Shown piece after piece: positions 34,916-44,865 of a stretch of 45,468 nucleotides of DNA. The stretch is from Bacillota bacterium (GTDB lineage Bacteria; Bacillota; Clostridia; Lachnospirales; CAG-274), in contig JAFYGI010000027.1 of the NCBI GenBank assembly GCA_017543265.1, positions 1 through 45,468 of the forward strand, in the 5' to 3' direction. The position numbers and the translations under genes are program-made. The notes beneath the pieces were generated by a model. That model saw only the letters and a list, made by a program, of their open reading frames with translations. It was not told where the DNA came from and did not search any database. Position 1 is the stretch's first letter. Every line of letters starts with the position of its first letter.

Positions 34916-37900
34916 CGGAGGTGAAATTACCATAAGCGGCGGCAAGATAACCGCAAACGGCAACCAAGGGGGTGCCGGTGTAGGAGGCGGCAGATTTTGC
35001 AAATGTGGAACTGTTGCAATATCCGGCGGCGATATTACCGCAAACGGCGGCGAAGATGGTGCAGGCATAGGCAGCGGCTACAACGGCAACGGCGGAACTG
35101 TTGAAATAACGGGCGGCACAGTAACGGCAACGGGCGGCGACGGCGGCAACGGCATAGGCTTCGGCACATACGGCAGCCTTGAAAAAATTGACCTTTCGTG
35201 GACAAATGGCAGTGACAGCATATATGCAAACAGCTATGGCGCTTCGGAGATAAACCTTAACAAAGCGTTTATGCTTAAAGACAGCGAAACACCGGCAACA
35301 GTATCAAACATCGGCGGACAGACCATTGTTCCCGCAGTTGTCGTAAGCTTTGACAAAAATGGCGGAGAGGGCGAAATGGCGGATGTTGCTGTAAGCCTTG
35401 ATAAGGCTTACAAACTGCCCGAATGTACCTTTACCGCACCCGAAAATAAGGAGTTTTACAAGTGGCAGATAGACGAAGTACAGTATGATAAAAGCGAAAG
35501 TGTTGAATTGACCGATGATACCGTTGTTACGGCGCTGTGGCGCGGTATTCAAAAAAACGTGTCATTTGATGCAAACGGTCACGGTACCGCACCCGAGGCG
35601 CAGACAGTGCCTATGGGCGAGCTTGCTGCCGCTCCGACAGCTCCCGAAGAAACGGGATGGGAGTTCGGAGGCTGGTATTCGGACAAAAACTGCACTACAG
35701 TATGGGATTTTGAAAAAGATACGGTCACGGATGATCTTACCCTTTATGCAAAATGGACATTAATAAAATACACAATAAGCTACGAACTTAACGGCGGCAC
35801 AAATGCAGACGGCAACCCGACCGAGTACGATATTACAAAAGCCATTGGCATTGCCGAAGCGGTTAAGACGGGCTTTGAATTCCTCGGCTGGACTTATGAC
35901 GATGTAACAACGCCGCAGACTGCTGTAAATTTACCTGTCGGCACCTTTGGCAACAAAACATTTACCGCAAACTGGAAAGCAAACAAGTATACATTGACTT
36001 TTAAGGACGGCGACACGGTACTTTATACCATAACAGAGGATTATAACACTTCGGTTGACGCACCCGCAGACCCGATTAAGGAAAACGCAAGATTTTTGGG
36101 TTGGGATAAGGAAGTACCACAGACCATTCCGGCCGAGAACCTTACATTTACCGCGGCTTGGGACACGCTTACAAAGGTAAATGCAGTCGAGCCTACCTGT
36201 ACCGCGGACGGCAATACCGAATACTGGTACAATGCGGTAAATAAATATTTTGTTTCGGACGGAAAGGGCGGCTATACCGAGTGCGAGCTGAGCAGCACGG
36301 TTTTACCCGCAGAACACAGCTATGACTATGACGCCCCTGTCTGGACTTCTACCCTTGAGGGCGCGGAAAAAGACCCGCAGGAAAATGATTTTGTTGTGCT
36401 TACACTTAAATGTACAAAGTGTGATGATGTTTATACGGAAAAGACTTATGCTATAACATCAAATGTAACAAAAAAGCCCACTATGTATGAGGACGGTGTT
36501 TTAACATACACAGCGACCGTAACGGTAAACGGTCACGAGATCGTATATACTTATAACACGGTCATACCCAAATATGTGGCAAAAATAGACGGCAAGGGCA
36601 GTTATTCCACACTTAAAGAAGCACTTGACGCTGCTTACGATAACGATACGGTAAAGCTTTTGGCAGATGTGGATGAGCCGAAGGCTGATTGCGGCTTGGA
36701 TATGGAATACAGCTGCTATTATAAAGATATTGTGCTTGACCTGGGAGGACATTATGCAAAACTCGGCGGTATCACTACTTCCCGCAGCGTTTCGGTCAAA
36801 AACGGTACTCTTGATATAGGCGAGATCTACTGTGACGGTTGTTACGCCGAAAGAACGCTTGAACTTGACAATGCTGTCATAAATGCTAACAAGCTTTACT
36901 GGAATTCAAAAAATGTTTCGGTCAAAAACGGCAGTGAACTTAATATCGGAGAGGACGCCACATTCGGCAATTATGACGAGTACAGCTTTGAACTTGCTTT
37001 GGACGAAACATCCAAAATAACATTGACAAATACAAACGTAGGCTCGGAAGGCAATATAGATAATACAATTCCCGAACTTGCAATGTATTTGCCTGCGGGC
37101 TTTGAGTTTGCTTATGATGACCAGGAAAAGCGGTATTATGTGCAAAAGGACGGTGCGCGTGTAACGGACAAGGTGACCTTGCTTTGGTCAAACTTTGCAC
37201 CCGAACTTCTTGAAGCGGGTGTCCCTGCGACTTGCGAAAGCGCCGGTGCATATGATAAATATAAGCATGGCGGTATTATATATGTACTTGTTGACGGCAT
37301 ATACAAAAGAGTGACCGACCCCGATAATTATGATTTTACCATTCCCGCACTTGGACACAACTGGGGCGGATATGTATACGAATGGGCGGACGATTATTTG
37401 ACCTGCACAAGGAAAAGGATATGTAAAAACGATAATACACATATCGACACACCTAAAACAGTCGATGCGATTATCAAAGACGGCTATGCATCCGCAGATT
37501 TCAACGGCACGGAAACAAGATATTCCCATACCGCCAATATATCCGATGACGGAACACGAAACGGCGATTATGATGTAAACCTCGATACTGCCGATACCGT
37601 TAAAATAGACGGCGCCGAGAGTTTAAGCATAACACTTAATTACGGTGTCGAAGGCCGCACCTATGATTATCTTGAGATCTACGACGGTGCAGGTAATTTG
37701 GTAGAAACATTTAATGATACCAATAAAGAAGGCTATATCGAAGCTCCGACAATCAATATTAACGGCGATACGGTAACTTTCCGCTTTGTATCGGACAGCA
37801 GCGAAACTTATTACGGATACTATGCGATAATAAGCGCAGATGTTACCGATATACAAAAAACAAAGGTGCTTAACATAACAGCGGGCGATGTTGACTTTGA

Positions 37901-38096
37901 CGGCAATATTACAGATGAGGATGCCGCAATGGTGCTTAAATATATAAGCACGGGCAAGGCGTTTTTTGAAGATGATGCCGATAAAAACGCAAAGGCGATT
38001 TTAGCCGCAAACGCAGACGGCAAGGGCGGTATTGATATGCTTGACGTTATCAAAATACTGCAAATTGCGCAAGAAAATAATAATCAAACCACATAA
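34800..38096 (+). CDS. C-terminal portion of the broken surface protein: InlB-like repeats, CUB-like and dockerin-like domains
   Basis: The real part starts near 34866 with AGIGGGYNGG; the first 20 or so codons are out of frame. It continues the beta-helix to about 35200, then has four InlB/Listeria-Bacteroides-type repeats (from 35340: VSFDKNGGEGEM, VSFDANGHGTAP, ISYELNGGTN, LTFKDGDTV, each closing with an AxW-like end). A second helix-like region follows at 36590-37050. A CUB-like segment (YDYLEIYDGAG, VTFRFVSDSSETYYGYYA) lies at 37620-37830. The last 75 residues carry dockerin-like loops (GDVDFDGNITDEDAAMVLKY, MLDVIKILQ). It converges on the giant Cys-rich gene. Confidence 0.7.
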   Translation: MAMQAQAAMAMQAVILPQTGKERSAGIGGGYNGGAKDVDGGEITISGGKITANGNQGGAGVGGGRFCKCGTVAISGGDITANGGEDGAGIGSGYNGNGGTVEITGGTVTATGGDGGNGIGFGTYGSLEKIDLSWTNGSDSIYANSYGASEINLNKAFMLKDSETPATVSNIGGQTIVPAVVVSFDKNGGEGEMADVAVSLDKAYKLPECTFTAPENKEFYKWQIDEVQYDKSESVELTDDTVVTALWRGIQKNVSFDANGHGTAPEAQTVPMGELAAAPTAPEETGWEFGGWYSDKNCTTVWDFEKDTVTDDLTLYAKWTLIKYTISYELNGGTNADGNPTEYDITKAIGIAEAVKTGFEFLGWTYDDVTTPQTAVNLPVGTFGNKTFTANWKANKYTLTFKDGDTVLYTITEDYNTSVDAPADPIKENARFLGWDKEVPQTIPAENLTFTAAWDTLTKVNAVEPTCTADGNTEYWYNAVNKYFVSDGKGGYTECELSSTVLPAEHSYDYDAPVWTSTLEGAEKDPQENDFVVLTLKCTKCDDVYTEKTYAITSNVTKKPTMYEDGVLTYTATVTVNGHEIVYTYNTVIPKYVAKIDGKGSYSTLKEALDAAYDNDTVKLLADVDEPKADCGLDMEYSCYYKDIVLDLGGHYAKLGGITTSRSVSVKNGTLDIGEIYCDGCYAERTLELDNAVINANKLYWNSKNVSVKNGSELNIGEDATFGNYDEYSFELALDETSKITLTNTNVGSEGNIDNTIPELAMYLPAGFEFAYDDQEKRYYVQKDGARVTDKVTLLWSNFAPELLEAGVPATCESAGAYDKYKHGGIIYVLVDGIYKRVTDPDNYDFTIPALGHNWGGYVYEWADDYLTCTRKRICKNDNTHIDTPKTVDAIIKDGYASADFNGTETRYSHTANISDDGTRNGDYDVNLDTADTVKIDGAESLSITLNYGVEGRTYDYLEIYDGAGNLVETFNDTNKEGYIEAPTININGDTVTFRFVSDSSETYYGYYAIISADVTDIQKTKVLNITAGDVDFDGNITDEDAAMVLKYISTGKAFFEDDADKNAKAILAANADGKGGIDMLDVIKILQIAQENNNQTT

Positions 38097-38104
38097 TAAC
38101 TGAC

Positions 38105-38145
38105 AAAAGCCCTGCATATCAAAATATGATATGCGGGGCTTTTTT
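38105..38145. terminator. Bidirectional terminator between the two large surface genes
   Basis: AAAAGCCCTGCATATC (38105-38120) pairs with GATATGCGGGGCTTTT (38128-38143) over 16 bases with one mismatch, with T-runs on both sides. Confidence 0.85.
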
Positions 38146-38235
38146 GTTTCCGATCCTGCGTGGAACGGGCAAAGGTCTAAAAACCGATATATCCATATAT
38201 ATACGGTGCGGACCGATGCTTCTGCACAATAGGTT

Positions 38236-41200
38236 TTAGCTTTGTGAATTCTCAACTATAGCAAGTATGGCTATAACATCGAGCATATCGGGTGTTTCCT
38301 TTGTGCTGTCTGTTATTCTTGCCGCAGCAAGCTGTTTTTCGTTAAGTGTTGCTGTACCGCTTAAATATTTCAGCAGTAAGGCTGCATCGGCTTTTTCTAT
38401 TGCGCCGTTAAGGTCAACATCGCCGTTTGTGCTTATAATGACCTGTGCCGCGCCTGTCTTTGTTTCATAGCCGTCGGCAGTTATCCTATAATAAACGGTG
38501 TAAGTACCCGGTTCTGTAAAGGTCGGGCTTTCATCAAGGTCGTAGGTACCCGCTGTTGTGCCGTATCTGACGGTCGCACCTGCGGGAGCATTTACGGTTA
38601 TGCCGTGAGCATTACCGTCATAAAGACCCTTATAGGCAGTAACTTTTGTACCGATCTCGCTGCCGAGTACGGTAATATTGCATACATCTGTTCTGCTGCC
38701 GTCCTCGGTAGTGACGGAAATATGTGCTACACCGCTGCCTACTGCCGTAACTGTGCCGTCCGATACCGCTGCAACCGCTGTGTTGTCGCTTTCCCAGACA
38801 ACATTTTTATTTGCCGCGTTGTCGGGCATAACGGTCGCCGTTAAGTTCTCCGTATCGCCGCTTGCAAGTGCTACGGTATGCTTATCAAGTGCAACTCCCG
38901 TTACGGGTGCCGCGTTCTCACTTGTGCTGCTGTAGACAAATATGCGGTTTGTTATCTGCTCCTCGGTCGAGGCCTTGCTTACTCCCTCACCCGCGATAAG
39001 GCAGGTGTCGTAAAGTGCGTTAAAATCTATCTCCTCACCGTCTGTCGCCGATCTAAAATAAAGCGTTGCCGACTTGCTGACGGTCGCCTTATCCGCTGCC
39101 GAAGGCATTTTGTACATTGTAATAGAATAAATGCCGTTTTCAAGCGCTGTTTCGACCGCATCCTTAAACGAGGGATAGTAATAGGTCACGTCATTTTTTG
39201 TATAAGACGCAACAGTTTTGCTGTCCGTGCTTACCGTAAAATCGGAATAACCGTTGGGGTTGACGAAGCTTATGCAGTATTCCTCAATATTCGGGTCATA
39301 CATTATTGCTGCGGGATATTCATATATAAGTCCGTTATGTCGGTGGCTTACATAAATTGCACTTCCCGTTTCGGCAGCTTCGATAACAAGCTCCTTCGGT
39401 ACCGCAAAGCTCAGCAATGCCGCACCGTCTATCTGTATTTCCTCGGGTGCTGCCATAGGTACGCTGTTTTTGTCACTTAAAACGGTGTTTTCGTCCTCTG
39501 CGGTAGCTACCCTTTGTATCATGGGCGTTATATTCAGCGACATTGTAACGCTGTCGCCCGTCACTTCGTAGCCTGTTATGGCAACATCCATATAGTTTTT
39601 GTCAACTATGCGCAGGTTTTCGGCTGCATTGTTTACGTCAACAAGGCCTGCATTTGCAAGCGCCGTCAGCGCGGCTGCCTTTTCCCCATCGGAAACCGCA
39701 GCACTGCCGCCCGACAGGTCATAGTCCGCATTAAGTGACTGTGCTGTTTTTTCAAGCATTTCCTTTGCCGCATCATCAACAGCTACCTCAATATTTGCCG
39801 TTGGCTCGCCTTTTTCTGCCGCAGTCATATCGGCAACACCGTTTGCCGCAGCTGCTATATCTGCATTTGATATAAATGCTGCAGTCAAGGTAACATCATG
39901 TTTGGGCATTATAAAGGTATAAGTTTTTTCGCCCAAAGCATCAACACTTGCTTTTACATCAATACCGCTGCCGCTTATTTTTTCAAGAGCAAAGCCTGCA
40001 TTTGCCGTGGGAACTATTTTTACAACACTCCCCTGCGCGGCCTTGTCGGATGATATGCTTATACTTCCGTTTTCGATATTTTCGTCAATAAGCACGCTGT
40101 AAGGCGTATCAAGCACCGCCTCGACAGTTATATCGTCTGCGGGCATTCTGAAGCTGTAGCCGCCCGATGCATCAAGCTGAATGTTTGATACGGTGCCGTT
40201 TCTTGTATACCTGTAGCCCTTTATCGCCTTATCCTCGTCACCCATTGATGCAGAAACACTTATTGTATCGCCGTAATGAGCTGTTGTCGGAAGGTCGTGG
40301 CCAAATACAACACCGTTTGCATTTTTGTAGTTTATTGTGTAATTTTTCTGTGCGTATTTTACGGTAACTTCAACATCTGCCGCAGGCATTGTAAATTTGC
40401 CGTTTGTTATGGCTATATCTTCGTTGGTTGCCTTGTTTGTTACCGTAAGCATGGTACGCTCATACCCCGCGAACGGCGTTGCCGTTATGCTTACCTCTTC
40501 GCCCGGCAAAGCCCTTGCTTTATCGGCTTTAAGGCTGCCGCCTTTGTCATAGTTAAGGCCTACGCTGTAGCCGCTGTATGCCGCTATTACAACACCCGCA
40601 TTTGCGCCGAGATAATTGTCGTTTGTTTCAAGCACAAAGGTCTGATGTGTAAAGCCCGGACCCACATAGTTTATGGGCACGGTGGCGGTATTGCCGCTCC
40701 ATGTTATGTCGCCTATTGTGACAACATCATTATTTACGGCATTGTACAGCTTTAAAACATCTGCTGCGGAATTATCCGCATCTTCGCTTACCGTAAGTGT
40801 GACGGTACCGTTTTGGGCGTACAGGTCAAGATTCTCCCTGCTTATTGTAAGTGTTCTCGCCGCACGCTCTATCCAAAGGTATCTGTCCATTTTGCCTGTG
40901 TTTATGCCGTCATTGTATGTGGCAACAACCGTATAGGTACCTTTATTTATGGGGGCGGAGTCAAGCTTGTTTGCCTCATCAACGCCGTAGCCCGAATAAT
41001 AGGTGTATGTCCATGTGGGATCGTCGCCCTGCGTATACTTATCCTGTCCCGTAAAATCTATGGTCGCCTCTATGGTCTGCGGTGTGCCGTCGTAGGCAAC
41101 TGTCTTGTTTTCCATAGAGATAAGGGAGGAAACATCGGGCTTGTAATTTTTATTCTTTTCCCAAAGGGCGTAAAGGTTTAATGCATTATCGCCGTTAAAA

Positions 41201-44200
41201 TCAGCTTCTTTCACTATCGGAGAAGCCTTATCGTAATAGTTTACGTCACTATAGCTTGAGTATACTGCACCCTCTGTCCTGCTCCAGCCCTTGAAATCGT
41301 AGCCCTCACGGGTAAAGGTATTGGGGCTGAGCGTTACGGAGGCATAATTGCCCCAGTTTGAGAAATACCCCATCTTAAAGTTTTGGGATTCCATTTCTCC
41401 CTCGCCGCCGTTTGCGTTATATGTTACTTTAAGCACAGGCTTCCATATTGCATACAGCGTAACAACTTGTGATGTAACGGTATAGCTTTGCTCGTCAGCA
41501 TAGAAGCCTGTGGATGCGGTCGCTGTTTTGCCCCAGCCGTCAAAGGCATAGCCCGCTTTTGTAAAACGGTTGGGGTTTAAGTTTACGCTTTCTCCCGACC
41601 AGCCTCTTTGCGATGCCATAGTTCCCTCGCCGCCGTTGGCATCAAAATTGATTATGCTGTAAACCTTGTCTACCTGATAATCACAGTGCAGCACTACATC
41701 GGAAGTCACCGTATAGGTATCACCTTCAAAGCTGTTTAATTCGCTGCTGCCTATATGCCAGCACTTAAAGCCCATTATGTACTCTCTGCCGTCAGCCCAT
41801 GCTCCGGTTTGGGTAAATGTGCCTTTAGGAAGGGTATAATTCGTACCTTTCGCAACATAGACAGGATCCATAACACCCTCACCGCCGTTTGCATCAAAGG
41901 TTATTTGGCAAATACTGTCATCTATCTTCGGGATAACGGTATCGCTCATATCCGTTATCTCGTTTTTGCATTCTATGTCGTAGTAATACTTTTTCCGCGC
42001 CTTGCAGTACCAATAGCCTATATGACCCTCTGCCTCCGTTGTGGGCTCAACGCGGGGGATATATTCTATCCAATGCTCGGTGGGAATAAATGTAAAGGTG
42101 GAAAATCCGTCGGGGTTATCAAAGTCCACACAGTCCATACCGTAATCGCTTACAAAACTGCCTGCGTAAGTATGTTCCGTGCCGTTGTGGTTGTTGTAAA
42201 CAAGCATTGTCGCGCTGCTTTGCATACCCGTAAGCACAGGCGCCGTTATGTTTATAGATGTACCTGCCGTATTAAAGGGGACATCGCTTTTAACAAAGCC
42301 CTTTACTTCCTCTCCGCCGGTTTCATCAACGTAATAAACGCTGTAGGTAAGGCTTATATCCGCCGTCATGCTTGTAAATTCGTTTGTGTCGCCGTCACCG
42401 TCTTCATCGTTCTCGTCTTTTGTATAGTCCGTAACGGTCATATTTATACTCGGTTCTATAACAGTATATCCCGATGTATGACTTAAATTGCCCTTATCGT
42501 AGAATTGGTGGCCTGCACCGTTAAAGCTGTCGCCCACAAAGTCCGAAGCGTGCTGCGCCACATATTCCGAAAGGTTATCCGAATACAGAAGCCCCGACAT
42601 TGAAGTATCGTTGTCTGTCAGATCGCTTATGTTTTTAAATGTGCTTTTCTGGCGCACAACAACATTTGATACGCCGTCCGAAGCAGTTTCAAGCGGCTGC
42701 ACCTGTACAGTCTGCCTTGCAAGCTCCATACCGCACATCTCGCACACAACGACCTGATCATAGCTGCCGTATGTTGTGCGTGTCGGTGGGATATACTTGT
42801 CCTTTATTGTCTTGTGTATATGGTTGCCGCTCCATTGGTTCTCGCAGGCAGGACATCTGAATGTGTGCTGCGTGTTATTTGTATAATTGCCCGTGCCGTC
42901 GTCGTAAACCTGATAATTACAGGGATAGCTCGGTGTCACGGTCTCGCCGCAGACCTTGCAGTACACCTCGTGTCTGCCCGCACCGAGGGTGGTAGAGGGT
43001 CTTGCCCTTTCCGTACACTCGACAAGACGCAGACCGCCGCCGCACTTGGAGCAGAACTGCCAATGCTTGCCGGGTGTTGCCGACTCTATCCAACCGTCGG
43101 TATCACATTTTTCGCTGTGCTCAAAGCCGCATATCTCACACTTTGCCCTGTGTATGCCCGACCCTGCCGCAGAATAGCTGCATTCCGTGTCCGCCATCCG
43201 TGTCGGCTGTGCATTTGGGTCGTTGGGGTTTAAATAGGGCTCAAAGGTAAAATATGTGTGCGGCTCGGGATCTTCCTGCTTCAGCTTTAAGCCGACCGTT
43301 CTGTCATATCCGCATTTTTCACAGTAAATAACGCACATATCCCTTGTGGATGCGGACGAACCCTTCCATTGATGAGGTTCCCACACACCCGCCGAACACA
43401 TACTGCATTTGGACTGATGACCGCTCCAATAATAAGCCTTCATCATATCGTAGTATTTTGCCGGGCTGTCATCTTCGCTTTTATTTTTGTCGTTTACCTT
43501 GAAATATTGCTCAACATCCTCGGCTCTCCATGCCTTTTCCGTGTCTATACTGTGGTTTGAAACGCTTCTTTGCTCTCCGCAGTTGTCGCAGACATAAGCG
43601 TGCTGATTGCCGATATCCTCATAATGGCAACTGTTGTGGGTACAAGGGTGGGATTCGGGACGCTTATCAGTATATTGAAAATTACAGCCGCTGCAGCTGT
43701 ATATCTTGTGCTGGGTAGGCTTAGTCCATTTTCCCGTAACAGGGTCATATTCACTGTAAAAATCGCCTGTTTGCTTCATATTGTGTGCACCCTTGTTGAA
43801 TATTTCGCCGCAGTGGGTGCAATAGTCCCAATGGCTGTTATAATCATAGTTTTTATTAAGGGTGTGCTGTACCACGGGCGGATTTTGTACGCCTTTGGGG
43901 TTTTGGGCAGTGGGCGGACCGTAGTCACAGTATTTACAGCCGTAAATATGTCCGCTGCCCTTTGCGTGCCATGTATATGTATGCCAGCATATCTCGGGAA
44001 TATAGCCGCAGTATACGCAGGTAGGCAGGGCAGGATGGTTCTTGCCGTTTATCACCTTATCCACATTTACAAAGCTGTGCTGTTCGCCGTCCGATACATA
44101 GCCGCACTTTTTACATCTTGTTGTATGGCTGTCGATGCCAATATTAATGTACTCTAAATTTTCTCTTGTTCCGTCGGGGTCGTGCTTTTCTATTTTAAGC

Positions 44201-44376
44201 ACCTTGCCGCAGTTACACACATATTGGTGTTTTTCGGGGTCCCTGCTTGGTGTCCAGCGGCAGTTTTTGGGGGCGTGTGCACAACGCATGACCGCAAATA
44301 CCTGCGTTGGCATAAGCCCCGCAAGCATTACCAATGCAAGGATAAAACTAATAAATCGTCTTGTTTTTTTGCCCAT
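38236..44376 (-). CDS. Giant secreted protein with Cys-knuckle array, InlB-like repeats, Ig-like domains and dockerin-like end
   Basis: The 2046-residue protein begins with a signal peptide (residues 1-28, ending QVFA). Residues 32-550 hold one CxC and thirteen CxxC knuckles (for example Cys88/91, 147/150, 263/266, 473/476, 545/548), most with a histidine a few residues before and another about ten after. Three InlB-like repeats follow (about 823-1075), an MBG-like domain (1078-1185), divergent InlB-type segments, a BIG2-type Ig domain (VTGVALDKHTVALASGDT), another MBG-like segment and a dockerin-like end (1984-2046, GDVDLNGAIEKADAALLLKY, MLDVIAILAI). AAAGGAG precedes the ATG. The knuckles suggest metal-binding or disulfide mini-domains; function is unknown. 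Confidence 0.88.
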   Translation of the reverse strand: MGKKTRRFISFILALVMLAGLMPTQVFAVMRCAHAPKNCRWTPSRDPEKHQYVCNCGKVLKIEKHDPDGTRENLEYINIGIDSHTTRCKKCGYVSDGEQHSFVNVDKVINGKNHPALPTCVYCGYIPEICWHTYTWHAKGSGHIYGCKYCDYGPPTAQNPKGVQNPPVVQHTLNKNYDYNSHWDYCTHCGEIFNKGAHNMKQTGDFYSEYDPVTGKWTKPTQHKIYSCSGCNFQYTDKRPESHPCTHNSCHYEDIGNQHAYVCDNCGEQRSVSNHSIDTEKAWRAEDVEQYFKVNDKNKSEDDSPAKYYDMMKAYYWSGHQSKCSMCSAGVWEPHQWKGSSASTRDMCVIYCEKCGYDRTVGLKLKQEDPEPHTYFTFEPYLNPNDPNAQPTRMADTECSYSAAGSGIHRAKCEICGFEHSEKCDTDGWIESATPGKHWQFCSKCGGGLRLVECTERARPSTTLGAGRHEVYCKVCGETVTPSYPCNYQVYDDGTGNYTNNTQHTFRCPACENQWSGNHIHKTIKDKYIPPTRTTYGSYDQVVVCEMCGMELARQTVQVQPLETASDGVSNVVVRQKSTFKNISDLTDNDTSMSGLLYSDNLSEYVAQHASDFVGDSFNGAGHQFYDKGNLSHTSGYTVIEPSINMTVTDYTKDENDEDGDGDTNEFTSMTADISLTYSVYYVDETGGEEVKGFVKSDVPFNTAGTSINITAPVLTGMQSSATMLVYNNHNGTEHTYAGSFVSDYGMDCVDFDNPDGFSTFTFIPTEHWIEYIPRVEPTTEAEGHIGYWYCKARKKYYYDIECKNEITDMSDTVIPKIDDSICQITFDANGGEGVMDPVYVAKGTNYTLPKGTFTQTGAWADGREYIMGFKCWHIGSSELNSFEGDTYTVTSDVVLHCDYQVDKVYSIINFDANGGEGTMASQRGWSGESVNLNPNRFTKAGYAFDGWGKTATASTGFYADEQSYTVTSQVVTLYAIWKPVLKVTYNANGGEGEMESQNFKMGYFSNWGNYASVTLSPNTFTREGYDFKGWSRTEGAVYSSYSDVNYYDKASPIVKEADFNGDNALNLYALWEKNKNYKPDVSSLISMENKTVAYDGTPQTIEATIDFTGQDKYTQGDDPTWTYTYYSGYGVDEANKLDSAPINKGTYTVVATYNDGINTGKMDRYLWIERAARTLTISRENLDLYAQNGTVTLTVSEDADNSAADVLKLYNAVNNDVVTIGDITWSGNTATVPINYVGPGFTHQTFVLETNDNYLGANAGVVIAAYSGYSVGLNYDKGGSLKADKARALPGEEVSITATPFAGYERTMLTVTNKATNEDIAITNGKFTMPAADVEVTVKYAQKNYTINYKNANGVVFGHDLPTTAHYGDTISVSASMGDEDKAIKGYRYTRNGTVSNIQLDASGGYSFRMPADDITVEAVLDTPYSVLIDENIENGSISISSDKAAQGSVVKIVPTANAGFALEKISGSGIDVKASVDALGEKTYTFIMPKHDVTLTAAFISNADIAAAANGVADMTAAEKGEPTANIEVAVDDAAKEMLEKTAQSLNADYDLSGGSAAVSDGEKAAALTALANAGLVDVNNAAENLRIVDKNYMDVAITGYEVTGDSVTMSLNITPMIQRVATAEDENTVLSDKNSVPMAAPEEIQIDGAALLSFAVPKELVIEAAETGSAIYVSHRHNGLIYEYPAAIMYDPNIEEYCISFVNPNGYSDFTVSTDSKTVASYTKNDVTYYYPSFKDAVETALENGIYSITMYKMPSAADKATVSKSATLYFRSATDGEEIDFNALYDTCLIAGEGVSKASTEEQITNRIFVYSSTSENAAPVTGVALDKHTVALASGDTENLTATVMPDNAANKNVVWESDNTAVAAVSDGTVTAVGSGVAHISVTTEDGSRTDVCNITVLGSEIGTKVTAYKGLYDGNAHGITVNAPAGATVRYGTTAGTYDLDESPTFTEPGTYTVYYRITADGYETKTGAAQVIISTNGDVDLNGAIEKADAALLLKYLSGTATLNEKQLAAARITDSTKETPDMLDVIAILAIVENSQS

Positions 44377-44638
44377 ACAAAGTCTCCTTTCTGTTTTGGG
44401 TTTTTGTCGTTTTAATTCTTTTTACGCATTTATCTATGCGTTACACCGCTTTTGCAGTTTGTTAAGCTTACTCGCCTCCGATCCGTATATTGCCGGCATT
44501 GTAAGCCAAATAAGTTTGTAAAGATCCGTTCAATACGCTATTATTATTTTAACAAAAAATTACCATAAATGCAACGGCTTTGGAATAAGTGGTAGTAAAT
44601 TAGGTATAGACGGTATTGGGGCAAAATATTGCTAAAGC
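44377..44638. other. Upstream region of the giant surface gene
   Basis: No gene is seen. The stretch holds the AAAGGAG site of the giant gene and an ACGCAT/ATGCGT hairpin (about 44424-44441). I could not place a convincing promoter. Confidence 0.4.
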
Positions 44639-44654
44639 GTTATATCCATATAAC
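44639..44654. repeat. 16-base palindrome
   Basis: GTTATAT-CC-ATATAAC is a perfect inverted repeat in a non-coding stretch and could be an operator. Confidence 0.5.
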
Positions 44655-44775
44655 AATTGCAGGTGTCTCGCCTTGGTCGGTTTTTTTTATCTTATCACAC
44701 CCCTAAAATAAAAATTGTAAAAAACGGGACGAAGTAAATTTTGCAGGATTTTATAACGAAAATTTCAAAAATATC

Positions 44776-44804
44776 TTGACAACCCAAGGGTTGAATGTTA
44801 TCAT
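44776..44804 (+). promoter_or_regulatory. Sigma-A promoter with palindrome in its spacer
   Basis: TTGACA (44776-44781), a 17-base spacer and TATCAT (44799-44804). CAACCC-AA-GGGTTG (44780-44793) is a perfect palindrome lying over the spacer, a likely operator. Confidence 0.5.
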
Positions 44805-44819
44805 AATCCCATAACGAGG

Positions 44820-44858
44820 GTGTTGTGTCCTTTTTGGATGTGGCACTTTCGTTTTTTT
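44820..44858 (+). terminator. Terminator-like hairpin just after the promoter
   Basis: GTGTTGTGTCC (44820-44830) pairs with GGATGTGGCAC (44836-44846) with several G-U pairs and a T5 loop; seven T follow at 44852-44858. The transcript from the promoter upstream would end after roughly 45 bases unless read-through occurs. Confidence 0.5.
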
Positions 44859-44865
44859 ATTTTGA

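Larger units (their letters stand above)
32901..38096 (+). pseudogene. Large secreted surface protein broken by two frameshifts
   Basis: An ATG with AAAGGAGG starts a signal peptide (MKGKFFKRAAAAVVAAVMTA and on to VYADTV), but the frame stops at 33030-33032. A second frame takes over without a gap (TGG at 33035) and runs to 34915; a third takes over near 34860 (from AGIGGGYNGG) and runs to 38096. Joined, they give one protein of about 1730 residues: signal peptide, glycine-rich beta-helix, InlB-like repeats, a CUB-like region and a dockerin-like end. The shifts lie near an A5/A4 tract (33023-33034) and near GGGC (34853-34858). Either the gene is inactivated or the sequence has two indel errors. 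Confidence 0.7.

Noticed and set aside
38878..44157. Many plus-strand frames of 60-243 codons across the giant surface gene
   Set aside because: They mirror repeats of the minus-strand protein, lack ribosome-binding sites and have no domain pattern.
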